A program made the position numbers and the translations under genes. A DNA stretch of 42,259 bases from Fragilaria crotonensis. Taxonomy: Eukaryota; Bacillariophyta; Fragilariophyceae; Fragilariales; Fragilariaceae. The notes under the pieces were generated by a model, which saw only the letters and a list, made by a program, of their open reading frames with translations, was not told the origin of the DNA and searched no databases. The stretch spans positions 1 through 42,259 of the forward strand of contig JAKSYS010000551.1 of the NCBI GenBank assembly GCA_022925895.1, written 5' to 3'. This document shows positions 10,834-20,506 of the stretch, one piece after another (within the stretch, counting starts at the first letter, position 1; every line of letters begins with the position of its first letter).

Positions 10834-11607
10834 CTATTGGCCGCTGCCACTGTCACGGGGACAAGCAGGAATCGGGTCCTCGCCAGCGTTGGCGGCCGTC
10901 TCTGTATCCGTCGGGGCGGTCTGGGAGGGGTCGTCATTGTCGTCGTCGGGCGTCGGAGCGGGGGTCCGATCCAGTGGCTCCGGGGTCATGCCGACGTCAC
11001 CGTCGACGTCGATCGTCGATGCGGATGGTTGTCGGGTTGTCTGGGAAGGCGCTGGGGGGATCTCGGGCGCGGTCGGAACGGCAGCTGGTGGGGCGGATTC
11101 GATTGCTGGGGTGGGCTCTGTGGTCGCAGGTGCGCTGGGACTGGTGAAGAAGCATCGTAGTGTCGTGGTGTTCGGCGGTGGCAGCGGCGCTCGCTTGTTC
11201 TGGCAGTTGCTGAAGCAGCTGCACGAAGTGCAGCGCTTGTTCGCAACTCGACAGGGACAAGCCTGTGAGCGAGCTGTCGGCCGTGCCAGGGCACAGGTCG
11301 ACGATCTCGAGCAGTCGCAACAGCGCTGAAGGACTTGTCGCTGTCGACGCAACGGCGGTTCGCGAGTGGAACCATCGTCGTCATCGACGTGCGAGTCGTC
11401 ATGCAACGGCTGCGGACGGACAGAGGACGGACGCTCGCGCGTTGTACCGTGGGGTACGAGCGCGCTACGCGTCGAGGAGTTTTGAATTTCCTGGCGCGCG
11501 GTTGGCGACATGAGGCGACGATGACCGACACCGTCGATCATCGCCGTTACAGCTCTGTTTGCTGTCGTTCCTCGGGCGTTGCCCCTCGCGGCACCATTCA
11601 CACTCAT
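10834..11607 (-). CDS. Retroelement ORF1, copy A, with Cys cluster
   Basis: This 257-residue frame starts at the first ATG (11607), just inside the 5' end of the element. A Ser/Arg-rich N-terminal half leads into ten cysteines within about 40 residues (around residues 96-135), including CCDCSRSSTC, CPCRVANKRCTSCSC and CQNK. The spacing recalls CXC/tesmin-type zinc-binding domains. A Pro/Thr/Ala-rich acidic tail follows (TIDVDGDVGMTPEPLDRTP). ORF1 proteins of non-LTR elements usually bind nucleic acid, which is my inference here. The frame stops just before ORF2 begins; whether ORF1 and ORF2 form one polyprotein is unclear because of frame noise. Confidence 0.6.
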   Translation of the reverse strand: MSVNGAARGNARGTTANRAVTAMIDGVGHRRLMSPTARQEIQNSSTRSALVPHGTTRERPSSVRPQPLHDDSHVDDDDGSTREPPLRRQRQVLQRCCDCSRSSTCALARPTARSQACPCRVANKRCTSCSCFSNCQNKRAPLPPPNTTTLRCFFTSPSAPATTEPTPAIESAPPAAVPTAPEIPPAPSQTTRQPSASTIDVDGDVGMTPEPLDRTPAPTPDDDNDDPSQTAPTDTETAANAGEDPIPACPRDSGSGQ

Positions 11608-11623
11608 GACACTGCACAGCAAA

Positions 11624-11649
11624 GTGTGGTGTGTGTGTGTGTGTGTGTT
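11624..11649 (+). repeat. GT microsatellite between the two retroelement copies
   Basis: A TGTGGTGTGTGT tract separates the 5' end of copy A from the 3' end of copy B. No other sequence lies between the two units. Confidence 0.92.
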
Positions 11650-11843
11650 GGGTGCTATGTATGTTACGTGTAGCTAGACTAAACTAGGGATGTGTGTATG
11701 AATGGGCCGGTACAACAGTGCCGTAGGCATTGCGTAGCGGTGCGCCAGTGCTATACATCCGGAAAGCTAGAATCCGGGGCTTGCTCCTTGGGGAGACGTC
11801 GTTCGGCAGCGGGATCGGCGGCAGGGGCGATGGGGCATATCAG

Positions 11844-14732
11844 TTACATGCGGTAGAGGCCGAGGCCCGCTCCGCAGTCCCATATCGGGGAGGGGGTTCG
11901 GCGCATCGGGTTGCGATCGGCGCGGAGGCAGCGGCTCGCGGAGCGAACCAGGGCGATCGCGAGGCGCGATCGTACGAAGCCACACACTTCGGAGTACGAT
12001 CGCTTCCATTTGGAAGCCAGGCTGGAGGCCAGCCGCCGCGAAGCGGCGGTTGCCTCCACGCCTTGCATTCCGTCCACTGAGAAGACGAGGGGAGTGAAGG
12101 TTCGGCGTCGCGCAATGCAGAGCGCGCCGTACTTCGCCTTCTTCTCCTTCTCATGACGCAGGAGGACCTTCTCCGGAGGTGTTGCGATTCGATGGGGCAT
12201 CCGTGTCGGTGACGCGGACATCGAAGATCGCCGTGGTGCCTCGGGTCCAGAAGCCGTGGACAGCGATGTCGCCGCGGAGTTCTGGGGTGGGCTCGGTGCG
12301 GTTGGCGCCCGCCGCCTGCACGTCCTGACTCGTTCGGATGAGGGTTCGTCAGAGACTGTGGAGGGTGTGCGCCTGCCGCAGCTGTCCCCACGTCGCCACG
12401 AGGTCGTTGTGGCGGTGGAGGATCAGGCCGCCTTTGCGACAGGACATGGCGTGCTCCGTCGTGAAGCGTTCGCCGCATCCGTCGCATCGGGGCGGGAGAG
12501 ATGTGGCGGCAGGCCTAAGCGGAGGCGGACGCCGTCTCGGAACTCCTCGGCCGAGAGGTCGGAGCCGTTGAGAAGGCTCGGCAGGGTGGAGAGCCAGGCC
12601 CTGTCGCCGCCGACCGTACGATGCGTCGCTTCTCCAGGGTCGCGAGCTCGCGAGGATCGCGTCCAGGCGGCTCGCGTGAACGCGACCGACTCGCCTTCGC
12701 CGCGAGGCGACCTCTGGAAGCGTCACGCCTGTGCTCCGTAGCACAGAGCCTGTCGCCTGTCACGGGGACCCCTGGAGGAGGGTCGTGCTCTCCTTCGACG
12801 CCGCGAAGCAGAACTCGCCTGTGGTCGTCGGGTCTGGGATGCCCAGCCTCCCAGTCGCGTTGGGAGAGCGAGGAGCGGCGGAGTTTGCTACCTCCTCGAC
12901 CGTGGTGTCGAGGAGGCCGGCAGGAAGACAGTCGCGATGGCAGCCTCCAGCGGTGCGAAGGCGGGCGCGATGTCTGGCGTCACGCGCTGGAGGTACTGCC
13001 ACTCCGCCTGGAGTGACTGCGACAGACCGGCGTAGGCGGTCTGTGGATACCTCCTCGCCGCCGCCGCGAGGCAGTGGACGCCCTCGATCCATTGCTGGAC
13101 TTGGGGTCCACCCATGCCTCGGCGGCGCCCGATCCCACGAAGCCGCCCAGGTAGCGGTGCCCTTCCTCGTGTCGGAAGTTGAATCCGCGAGGACGCGAGG
13201 GCAGTGGCGGGGTCGCGAGCGGGACGATGAGGATCGACTTGTCCGGCTCGGGGAAGTAGCCCCTGCGCGGCCCAAGGTCGAGAAGTAGGCGCTGAGCCTC
13301 GGCGATGCCTTCGACAGAGCCTGCCATGGCCGCGTCGTCCGCGTACCATGGCTGGGCGACCGTGGGGACGCGCGCTCGGAGGGTCTCGGCGAGCGGCGTC
13401 AGCGCGAGTCCGTAGAGCACCATGGAGAGGGGTCGCCTTGCGTGACCCCCTCGCGAGAGGATGATCTCGCAATCTCCCCGCGCCGTCGCAGGAGGAGTTG
13501 GGCCGAGTGCCGGTAGCAGTTGAAGCTGAACCGTGCCCCGTTGGCCCACCGGTGGCGCGGTCCACAGCATGGCCTTGCGGCCGAGCTCGTTGAAGCCGTT
13601 GGTCGCGTCGACCAGGAGAACGGCTGTGGCCTCCGCCGAGGAGATGCCCACGTCGTCGGCGATGGCCGCGAAGGCCTCGTCCAGCGTCATGTCGGCAAGG
13701 GGACGGGGGCAGCTCAGCCATTGGTGGCTCGGGAGCTTGCGTGAGGGTCGTCGTCGGCCTGCGAGTCAGGTGGCGGTGCAGGGATCAACGAGGGTCGGTG
13801 AAGACGTCACGCACGGCGTGTACGGCGCCTTCGATGCCGGCCTGGAGGCCGGCACACAGGTTGAGGTTGCCGCATGCGGCGGTAGCCTGTGAGCCAATGG
13901 CCTTGAGCAGGCATTTGGCCCACAGGCGACGGTACACCTCGCCGATACCAACCGGGCGGGTGCCAGGTTGCTTGTCGAGAGCAACCAGGCGATTCGCCAT
14001 CACGGCACGGTAGGCTGCCCAAGGCGGCGAGGTGTTGGCGAGCCAGTTGGTCCAGGCCGCCATCTCCTCTCGGAGCGCCTCGGACTCGCGTCCGAAGCGT
14101 AGCAGCCAGTTGGCGAGGTCGACGGCGTCGGTGCCGCCGGGGCCGGCGGCGCCGGCTAGCCGTGAGGAGATAGCCTCCACGTCGTCCTGTGTGATGCACA
14201 CAGGGACGGGGGCTGGGAGATCGGGGTAGGGCTCGAAAGCCCCATCAGCGTCGCCCACGGAGGCCGGGTCGCGGAGGGCAGGGTGCTTCTCTTGAAGCAC
14301 CTGCCAGACTGGTCGGCCTGCCTTCGAGCAGAGGTCGTCAGGCTGGCGGACGCCGCCGCCGGAGCGGTCGGTGAGTGTTCGCACGGCCGAGCGAAGTCTG
14401 CCGGAGAGGACGCGTGCATTGAAGGAGCGAGCGCGCGCCTCTTCGTCGGGTGGGCGGGAGGTGGGTTGCAGTGGACTTCCCCCTCGGCGTCGTCGACCAA
14501 GGCCTTGAAGTGGCCTTGGTCCCACAAGTCCATTCGTTGCGCGAGGCGCAAGCGAATGTCCTTGGCGCGACGAACCCCTGGTGTCGTCTGCAACACGGTT
14601 GCGACGAACACCAGGGGCGCTCCAGTTCCACGGCGTTCGCGTACGCCCCGGAACTCGGAGGTGAGGATGGCAAGAAGCGCCTCCCCACTCTACCAGCGGG
14701 GCCTGGTAGCGTGTGGTGGCAATCTGTGCCAT
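11844..14732 (-). pseudogene. Reverse transcriptase / restriction-like endonuclease ORF2, copy B
   Basis: The motif order is that of copy A: VPVCITQDDVEAISSRLAG, RPVGIGEVYRRLWAKCLL, VLLVDATNGFNELG, QPWYADDAAMAG, RYPQTAYAGLSQSL, then CDGCGERFTTEHAMSC and RHNDLVATWGQL (C-x2-C-x7-H-x3-C finger), and a nuclease-like end with EKVLLRHEKEKKAKYGALC. Open pieces are 14732-13785, 13690-12980 and 12221-11844, in different frames. The breaks differ from those in copy A. At the QGDP block the C run has four bases here and three in copy A; five would keep the family's PLSMV reading. At least one source of frame change is therefore independent between the copies. Confidence 0.78.
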
Positions 14733-15032
14733 CCTCCTCCATCGGCGCTGCCAGAGCGCGTCATCGGAGAAGTCGCCATGGAGATGCGTCCCGTCGTTGT
14801 CGTGGACGTGGTCTCCTAAGGCGTCATCAGAAGGCGATCTGCCGCGGTTACGAAGTAGCCGGGCAGATCGGCCCCGTCCGGCGTTACTGCCGGCCGGGGT
14901 CGCCTCTGGATCTTCCCGTGCAGTGGCGTTGGCCTATTGGCCGCTGCCACTGTCACGGGGACAAGCAGGAATCGGGTCCTCGCCAGCGTTGGCGGCCGTC
15001 TCTGTATCCGTCGGGGCGGTCTGGGAGGGTCG

Positions 15033-15704
15033 TCATTGTCGTCGTCGGGCGTCGGGCGGGGTCCGATCCAGTGGCTCCGGGGTCATGCCGACGTCACCGT
15101 CGACGTCGATCGTCGATGCGGATGGTTGTCGGGTTGTCTGGGAAGGCGCTGGGGGGATCTCGGGCGCGGTCGGAACGGCAGCTGGTGGGGCGGATTCGAT
15201 TGCTGGGGTGGGCTCTGTGGTCGCAGGTGCGCTGGGACTGGTGAAGAAGCATCGTAGTGTCGTGGTGTTCGGCGGTGGCAGCGGCGCTCGCTTGTTCTGG
15301 CAGTTGCTGAAGCAGCTGCACGAAGTGCAGCGCTTGTTCGCAACTCGACAGGGACAAGCCTGTGAGCGAGCTGTCGGCCGTGCCAGGGCACAGGTCGACG
15401 ATCTCGAGCAGTCGCAACAGCGCTGAAGGACTTGTCGCTGTCGACGCAACGGCGGTTCGCGAGTGGAACCATCGTCGTCATCGACGTGCGAGTCGTCATG
15501 CAACGGCTGCGGACGGACAGAGGACGGACGCTCGCGCGTTGTACCGTGGGGTACGAGCGCGCTACGCGTCGAGGAGTTTTGAATTTCCTGGCGCGCGGTT
15601 GGCGACATGAGGCGACGATGACCGACACCGTCGATCATCGCCGTTACAGCTCTGTTTGCTGTCGTTCCTCGGGCGTTGCCCCTCGCGGCACCATTCACAC
15701 TCAT
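15033..15704 (-). CDS. Retroelement ORF1, copy B, with Cys cluster
   Basis: This frame is the same as ORF1 of copy A over 211 residues, from the ATG at 15704 through the ten-cysteine cluster and the Pro/Thr-rich tail. It then diverges and stops at 15033, because a run of G bases near 15055 differs in length from copy A. The identical open frame in both copies, in contrast to the broken ORF2, supports ORF1 being a genuine product. Confidence 0.6.
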   Translation of the reverse strand: MSVNGAARGNARGTTANRAVTAMIDGVGHRRLMSPTARQEIQNSSTRSALVPHGTTRERPSSVRPQPLHDDSHVDDDDGSTREPPLRRQRQVLQRCCDCSRSSTCALARPTARSQACPCRVANKRCTSCSCFSNCQNKRAPLPPPNTTTLRCFFTSPSAPATTEPTPAIESAPPAAVPTAPEIPPAPSQTTRQPSASTIDVDGDVGMTPEPLDRTPPDARRRQ

Positions 15705-15753
15705 GACACTGCACAGCAAAGTTCTCGTCGGCTTGACTTGACGACAACTCCAA

Positions 15754-15756
15754 TGT

Positions 15757-15814
<58 letters not shown>
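15754..15814 (+). repeat. Long GT microsatellite at the 5' end of copy B
   Basis: About 58 bp of almost pure (GT)n directly abut the 5' end of retroelement copy B. It is the longest such tract in the window. Confidence 0.95.
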
Positions 15815-15818
<4 letters not shown>

Positions 15819-16068
15819 TTACGGAGTATGACCACTCTGGGGTACTGTTGTACTGTTACGTGGATTACATGTACTACAGGTCTACAGTACATAAATCGAC
15901 GGTAATTTATGTTGAAACGACGGTGTCTTACGTTACTGAATTACAATACTGTACGAATTCAAAGTTACTGGATGGAATGCTCATTGAATTTGCTGTGAAC
16001 AGGTTGCTCGACATATGCTACTGTAAAACACCAGTATGTATCATACTCCGATCAGTTGTGAGGAACCC
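15815..16068. other. Spacer between retroelement and piggyBac-like element
   Basis: AT-rich DNA with repeated GTAC words. I see no gene or RNA here. Confidence 0.5.
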
Positions 16069-16088
16069 ACTAGTGTCTAGCCTCCCGG
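16069..16088 (+). repeat. Left inverted end of the piggyBac-like element
   Basis: ACTAGTGTCTAGCCTCCCGG, a perfect inverted match to 18850-18869. The first six bases are themselves a palindrome, so a six-base target duplication cannot be told apart from element sequence. Confidence 0.88.
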
Positions 16089-16255
16089 AGCGATGGGGTT
16101 AATTAACCCCATCAAATGCCTTAATTAACCCCATCCATTTTTTTCGAGTATGCGTGGGCAAAATACTGAGCCCTACTCAAAAATGGAGTTGACCATGACG
16201 GTCAATACGATGATGTTCACACTAATGAAAGATGAATGTAACATTGACACTATGC

Positions 16256-18599
16256 TTAAAAGTCATCAAGGTGTGCATGGTTACGAGCAATGTGGTCCAA
16301 AAAGCACCGTTTTCCATTTTTCGTTGCACAAAGGAATACCACTTTTTCATTATCATTGCAGTCGCTACATTGCCAAGTCGTCTTCTTTTGGCACTCTTTA
16401 CATCGACCTTGGTACCTAAAGCTTGTCTTCTCACCATGAGCATTCTTGAGTCTCTTAACAGGAGTTAAATGGGTGAGGACACCCGCGCGTGCACATCCAT
16501 TTTCCACGGCCCTGATGCATACCTCTTGATATGACGTCCCATTCGGTGATGACCTCGGTCGTCGGGTTCCTTGTCCCCGAGAGTCGTAGCTATTGTCAAT
16601 CAATTCCTCTGCAAGGATTGAGTAAAATTCCTTTTGTAGACACTTCCTTTGGTTTCCTGCTGGCATTCTTGAAAGCATTGTAGACCAGCCATGTATCGAC
16701 AACAATCATGGCAAAGATAGATAGATTCACCCGAACGGACCAATCTTTCGTTTCAATCTTCTTCTCGATTCGGAGATCATCTTGACGATATCGATTGTGC
16801 CTGTCGATAGCACCACAAGTTGTATAATAAAGTTCGGCAATTTGAGGTTGCTTAATTGTCATCGTGATCTTCTCTGGAGGTGCGTTCGGATCTTGGCTCA
16901 CTTGCCGCCAGCGGCAGCGAGTATAAGGTGTTCCCTCCGATAGTGACCCTGCCGTCGCAATGAAGTACCTGCGTTCCCGATCCATCCACACAAACGCAGC
17001 CATAGCGGATCAACTCGTCCGCGGGATCCGAAGCGAGCGAAATCACCACGTTGATGGGTTCGACACTCGTGAGGTACGTTTTCGGAAAACCCTTTGTGGC
17101 TGTCTTGACAACGCCAATGAAACGAAGGCCATTCCGATAAAGCTCTTTCGCAGCACCGACCGAAGCAAAGTAAGAGTCTGCGCCAAACAATTCGATTAGA
17201 ACCAAACCAAGGTGATACGACACTTTTCAAAACTTGTGTACCGTGCAACAGACTTGATTCATTTGGTTCATCATCGTTGTTGTCATCCTCACCAACGAGG
17301 TCAATTCCCTTGACCAACTTCAAACGCAGCATGACTCCGCTGCGACCACATGCAGCGTTCTGGATTTCGCAGCCGTTCTCGGGCTTGCGATCGATTGCAA
17401 CGTATTGTGGGAGGCCTTGGTTGATCCAATGGCCTCCCTGCCCATACCAACGACTCATGGACTCATCGACACATATAGTGTCGGACGGAGAAAAGAAATT
17501 CGCTCTGTGATCATTGAAGTTGGCAACAAAGTCGTCCACCAACTTCCATCTGTACTGTTCTGTGGATTCGTTGTCAGCTCGTTGAGGAGGTTGCTTGCTC
17601 CACCTAACCGCGCGAAATAGAACATCGAATCTATGCTTGGACATTCCGGTGAGACCGAAGTGAGGTGCAGGTCGATACTTCATTGGTGCCACAGAACTCC
17701 ACAAACTCGCCCTGGAAGTAAATTCAAATGACGTCGTTAGTATCAGGATTCCAAAGAATTTAAGCATTTCCGAGCTGTTCGTTTGTATTCAGTCCCCACT
17801 TCGACAGTTCAGCGTTAGTCAAATCGACCATAGTGATGAGCTGCTTTGGAGGGAACATGAGAAGGAAAAATCAGCGCACTCATACCGTTTATCGCTGCCG
17901 AGTTTGTTGCTCCTGGAAACATGACCTCTCAATAACATTCCTCACACTCCACTGACGAGGTGGTACAACTCCATTCAATGGCAGTTCAGTGCTAGATGCC
18001 CTACGCCATTCAACATAGTGAACAATAGCAACAGGCCTCCGGCGGTCTTCTTGATCTGCTTGTGCTCGCGGCGCTGCAATTGTTGCTGTGGTATCAGCAG
18101 TAGTAGCTCCTACCCTCTCACACATCTCATCCGGCTCCTCATCTGAAGAACTCTGAAGTACATCACGCATTTCTTGAGTGCTCACTCCGGCATTTGAAGG
18201 TGCTCCGACCTCAATCGCTTCATTAGCAGGTTCGACGTTTCCAGTCCCGAGTGCAGTCACGGGTTCATTGTTCTCATCTCTCGTTGACTCTGCCTCAGCC
18301 AACTTGACCCCTCTGGAATTCAACTGGCACCTCTTTATAGTCCCACCACCAAGCTCGTAATCTGCGGTGATTAGAGTCGCGGGCCGCTTGCCGTTGCTCG
18401 ATGGAGCTGCATCAACTGAAACGACAGTCCCGTTAACGAACTTCGTTTTGGTGTTGGCTCCGTATCGCCGGTGGCACTCAGCCAGAGCTGTTACATGGTG
18501 AGCTTTTGCCTGCACCCTTGCTCCAATCACATAACGAGGATCCTTTCTGGCCATTTTGAGCTCAGTTGCTGATGATCTGACGGAGGTGCAGCACTTCAA
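16256..18599 (-). pseudogene. PiggyBac-like transposase, frame-interrupted
   Basis: The N-terminal piece (18599-17889) carries a basic domain (VIGARVQAKAHHVTALAECH...FVNGTVVSVD) and an acidic linker. A piece around 17845-17775 reads VDLTNAELSKWGLNTNEQLG. The main DDE_Tnp_1_7-type domain (from 17767) has ICVDESMSRWYGQGGHW, YVAIDRKPENGCEIQNAACG and LRLKLVKGIDL. It continues in a second frame with LFGADSYFASVGAAKELYRNG (17223-16852) and in a third with YTTCGAIDRHNRYRQDD (17003-16596). The end (16705-16256) has a Cys-rich finger (CKECQKKTTWQCSDC). The three expected Asp positions appear in DES, ADSY and AIDRHNR. At least three frame changes separate the pieces. A short intron near 17882-17840 is possible but not proven. 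Confidence 0.78.
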
Positions 18600-18849
18600 A
18601 GTTCATGGGCGAGCGACACCAAAAAACGACTAAAATTTGTAGGTGAAAAATTATAGTGTCCGAATATTTTTAATAACTCAACAACAACAATGATTGAGCA
18701 TGCCCCTATTTACGGCATGCCATCTACATGTGTTACGAGGAGATAGGCCAATCTTGGAGCCCAACGGAGGTTGTCAGAGAATAGGAGAAGCATATCCGAG
18801 GTTGGCAAATACGGGGTTAATTAACCCCATTTGGGGTTAATTAACCCCG

Positions 18850-18869
18850 CCGGGAGGCTAGACACTAGT
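18850..18869 (-). repeat. Right inverted end of the piggyBac-like element
   Basis: This is the inverted copy of 16069-16088, preceded by two GGGGTTAATTAACCCC palindromes. Confidence 0.88.
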
Positions 18870-19195
18870 TGTATCTTAAAATCTTCGCCTGTGCAATCTT
18901 GTCCAACCAATGTACATTTGTGCATACAGATTCTTTTCTTTCTTGTACATCCGTTCAAGAGGAGTTCGTCAAGTCAACTGTCAACTATTGTACTCTGAGC
19001 TCTGAGTACTTCAAGTACCGTCTATCCTTGGTAGCCTGATTCTACTCACGAGTATGAGTACTATTTTGGAACAAATTTGATGAGGATCCACTTCCAGGAA
19101 GGCTTCGTGAACATCACAGCTTTTGTCCCACAATTCGACTTTGCACTGCACAACTCCGAAGACCTCTACCAACTTGTCGGGAAGATATTCACATC
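18870..19195 (+). promoter_or_regulatory. Duplicated 5' flank of the first membrane-protein gene
   Basis: Blocks such as TAAAATCTTCGC, TCCTTGGTAG, CCACTTCCAGGAAG and ACTTGTCGGGAAGATATTCA occur in the same order upstream of the paralogue at 24173. The duplication therefore carried the presumed promoter and 5' UTR. The last 35 bases before the ATG are nearly identical in the two copies. I do not see a named promoter element. Confidence 0.5.
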
Positions 19196-20506
19196 ATGAC
19201 CGTCAGGGAACCGCCGGGCGAGGGGGGGGGCAAGACCGAATCCTCTCCGAGTAACTCGTCGCAACCTTCTGAAAACCAGGAATCATCAGCTACAGCGACA
19301 AGTACCGTGATAGACACTACCTTCACATCCAAGGCCATCCGCTCAAAGGGAGAAGCATCAACGAATGATCCTGGTACGGTACCAGTTATCTCATCGACGT
19401 CGAAGAAGGCATCATTGGACAAAGACAGCAAGAAGGAATGCAGCAAGTTGCAGCATGCCTCTATCACAAGGCCTTTCGCACCCACCATGCTCGCAAGCGC
19501 TCCAATTGAGCCTTCTTTGTTGGACCGCGATCTTGCTTCGAAAAAGAAGCGACGAAACACTCACGTTGGTGGTTCCATACCTGGGGCAATTCCGGTATTC
19601 CCGAAGGAAAACACGCCTCCTACGTCTGCCCATGACGTTCGCGACGAGACGTCCTTTACACTCGCTGAAAACAACATGGCCACGCAAAACGAGATTCACA
19701 TTCCGCATGCCTTTTCCGTCGACGATGCTCACTGCTACGCAGAAGCGGTCGTCACAAAGGATGTTGAAAATGGCGATCCCCCCACGAAAACAGAACCGCC
19801 CAAACGCTGGTCCCCTGCCATGCGTTATGGTATTATTGCTGCAGTACTGGTAGTCATTGCTCTGATTGTGATACTTGTGGTAGTGTTCGCAGTTAAGCCG
19901 TCTGGATCCAAATCACAATTTGTTCAGTATCAAGTCGCTTGGTCTGCCAGTCTGCCCCCAAACTTCTCCCCATCTACTGTCATCAGCGACCTCGAGCTAA
20001 CATGCCAAGCCGGTGGAATTCTGAAATCACCAGTCATCACTTCCCTGATTGACGAGCGCCCCCTCTGTCCCGCCGAAAGCGATTCTACGATTCTATGCAC
20101 ACAAACTCCATTTCAACAGGCGGACAGTGTTGTGGTAGTTGATGCCTTAATATCATTCCAATGCCACGGAGCATCGCCCGACCAGCTTGTTGGACAGGCG
20201 ACACTCTTTGACACTACCATTACCTACTCCGGCGGTACTTTCGGCAACGTGTATTTCGCCACCCATTTAATGGTTCTCCAGGCTGTGGACGCCCAGACAG
20301 GAACTCCTGATTCCGACAGTCAATGTTCGGATGATTTGTTGATTGTCCCGAATCCATCGGATCCATCCAACTCCACCAGTCTCCTGTTTTGTGGCAGTGG
20401 TGTCAGTTGTATTAGTGATGGCGTCAATGCCTGTGTGCTTGCATTGGAAGGGAGATCTGAAGTTCAACGCGCTCCTGTCAACAGCAAGCACATTCAAAAT
20501 GAGTAG
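19196..20506 (+). CDS. Single-pass membrane protein with eight-Cys ectodomain (paralogue 1)
   Basis: I do not recognise a named family. The protein has 436 residues. Residues 1-210 are Ser/Thr/Pro-rich and hydrophilic, with no signal peptide. Residues about 211-233 form one strong membrane helix (YGIIAAVLVVIALIVILVVV) preceded by KRWSPAMR, which suggests N-in/C-out (type II) topology. The C-terminal part of about 200 residues has eight cysteines (LTCQAGG, LCPAES, ILCTQ, FQCHG, SQCSD, LLFCGSG, SCISDG, NACVL), and all eight recur in the two relatives downstream. NST sequons occur near the end (SNSTSL). Helix and ectodomain are about 95 percent identical at DNA level to the gene at 24173, while the N-terminal part is much less so. 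A surface or wall-related role is only a guess. Confidence 0.8.
   Translation: MTVREPPGEGGGKTESSPSNSSQPSENQESSATATSTVIDTTFTSKAIRSKGEASTNDPGTVPVISSTSKKASLDKDSKKECSKLQHASITRPFAPTMLASAPIEPSLLDRDLASKKKRRNTHVGGSIPGAIPVFPKENTPPTSAHDVRDETSFTLAENNMATQNEIHIPHAFSVDDAHCYAEAVVTKDVENGDPPTKTEPPKRWSPAMRYGIIAAVLVVIALIVILVVVFAVKPSGSKSQFVQYQVAWSASLPPNFSPSTVISDLELTCQAGGILKSPVITSLIDERPLCPAESDSTILCTQTPFQQADSVVVVDALISFQCHGASPDQLVGQATLFDTTITYSGGTFGNVYFATHLMVLQAVDAQTGTPDSDSQCSDDLLIVPNPSDPSNSTSLLFCGSGVSCISDGVNACVLALEGRSEVQRAPVNSKHIQNE

Larger units (their letters stand above)
7543..11623 (-). mobile_element. Retroelement copy A with RT and restriction-like nuclease
   Basis: This is a GC-rich retroelement unit of about 4.1 kb, transcribed on the minus strand (5' end near 11623, 3' end at 7543). 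It lies head-to-tail with copy B (11650-15753) at an offset of about 4.1 kb, and the two are nearly identical apart from scattered substitutions and many 1-3 base indels. It has no long terminal repeats and no poly-A tail. Order on the coding strand: Cys-cluster ORF1, RT, C-C-H-C finger, nuclease-like domain and a 3' UTR of about 200 bp. The layout resembles early-branching non-LTR elements of the R2/CRE type (known-family comparison). Both ends abut (GT)n. Its 5' end lacks a 32-bp segment that copy B has at 15722-15753. Confidence 0.82.
11650..15753 (-). mobile_element. Retroelement copy B with RT and restriction-like nuclease
   Basis: This is the second head-to-tail copy of the unit described at 7543-11623. 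The 3' terminus (11650) is identical in sequence to that of copy A. The 5' end extends 32 bp further, starting TTCTCGTCGGCTTGACTTG on the plus strand, before it meets a long (GT)n tract. Differences from copy A are spread along the element, many being single-base changes in the length of G or C runs. Confidence 0.82.
16069..18869 (-). mobile_element. PiggyBac-like DNA transposon
   Basis: The outer ends form a perfect 20-bp inverted repeat, ACTAGTGTCTAGCCTCCCGG (16069-16088 and 18850-18869). Just inside lie palindromes GGGGTTAATTAACCCC: one at the left end (near 16095) plus a partial TTAATTAACCCC copy, and two at the right end (near 18813 and 18833). PiggyBac elements duplicate TTAA, so the true ends could instead be at one of these inner TTAA sites. 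The interior encodes a piggyBac-type transposase on the minus strand. The right flank shares TTAAAATCTTCGC with the upstream region of the paralogous membrane-protein gene at 24173, so the insertion lies in the duplicated 5' flank of the gene at 19196. Confidence 0.8.

Noticed and set aside
7624-15610. Many open frames on the plus strand of the GC-rich block, and alternative minus frames
   Set aside because: They are antisense or out-of-frame shadows of the retroelement ORFs, produced by high GC; none has a motif.
7543-15753. The two 4.1-kb direct repeats as long terminal repeats of one LTR element
   Set aside because: Each repeat itself contains the full RT and nuclease region, and only a GT tract lies between them, so they are two elements in tandem.
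15701-15892. Open frame with a long His-Thr repeat, and its Val-Cys counterpart on the plus strand
   Set aside because: These are translations of the GT microsatellite.
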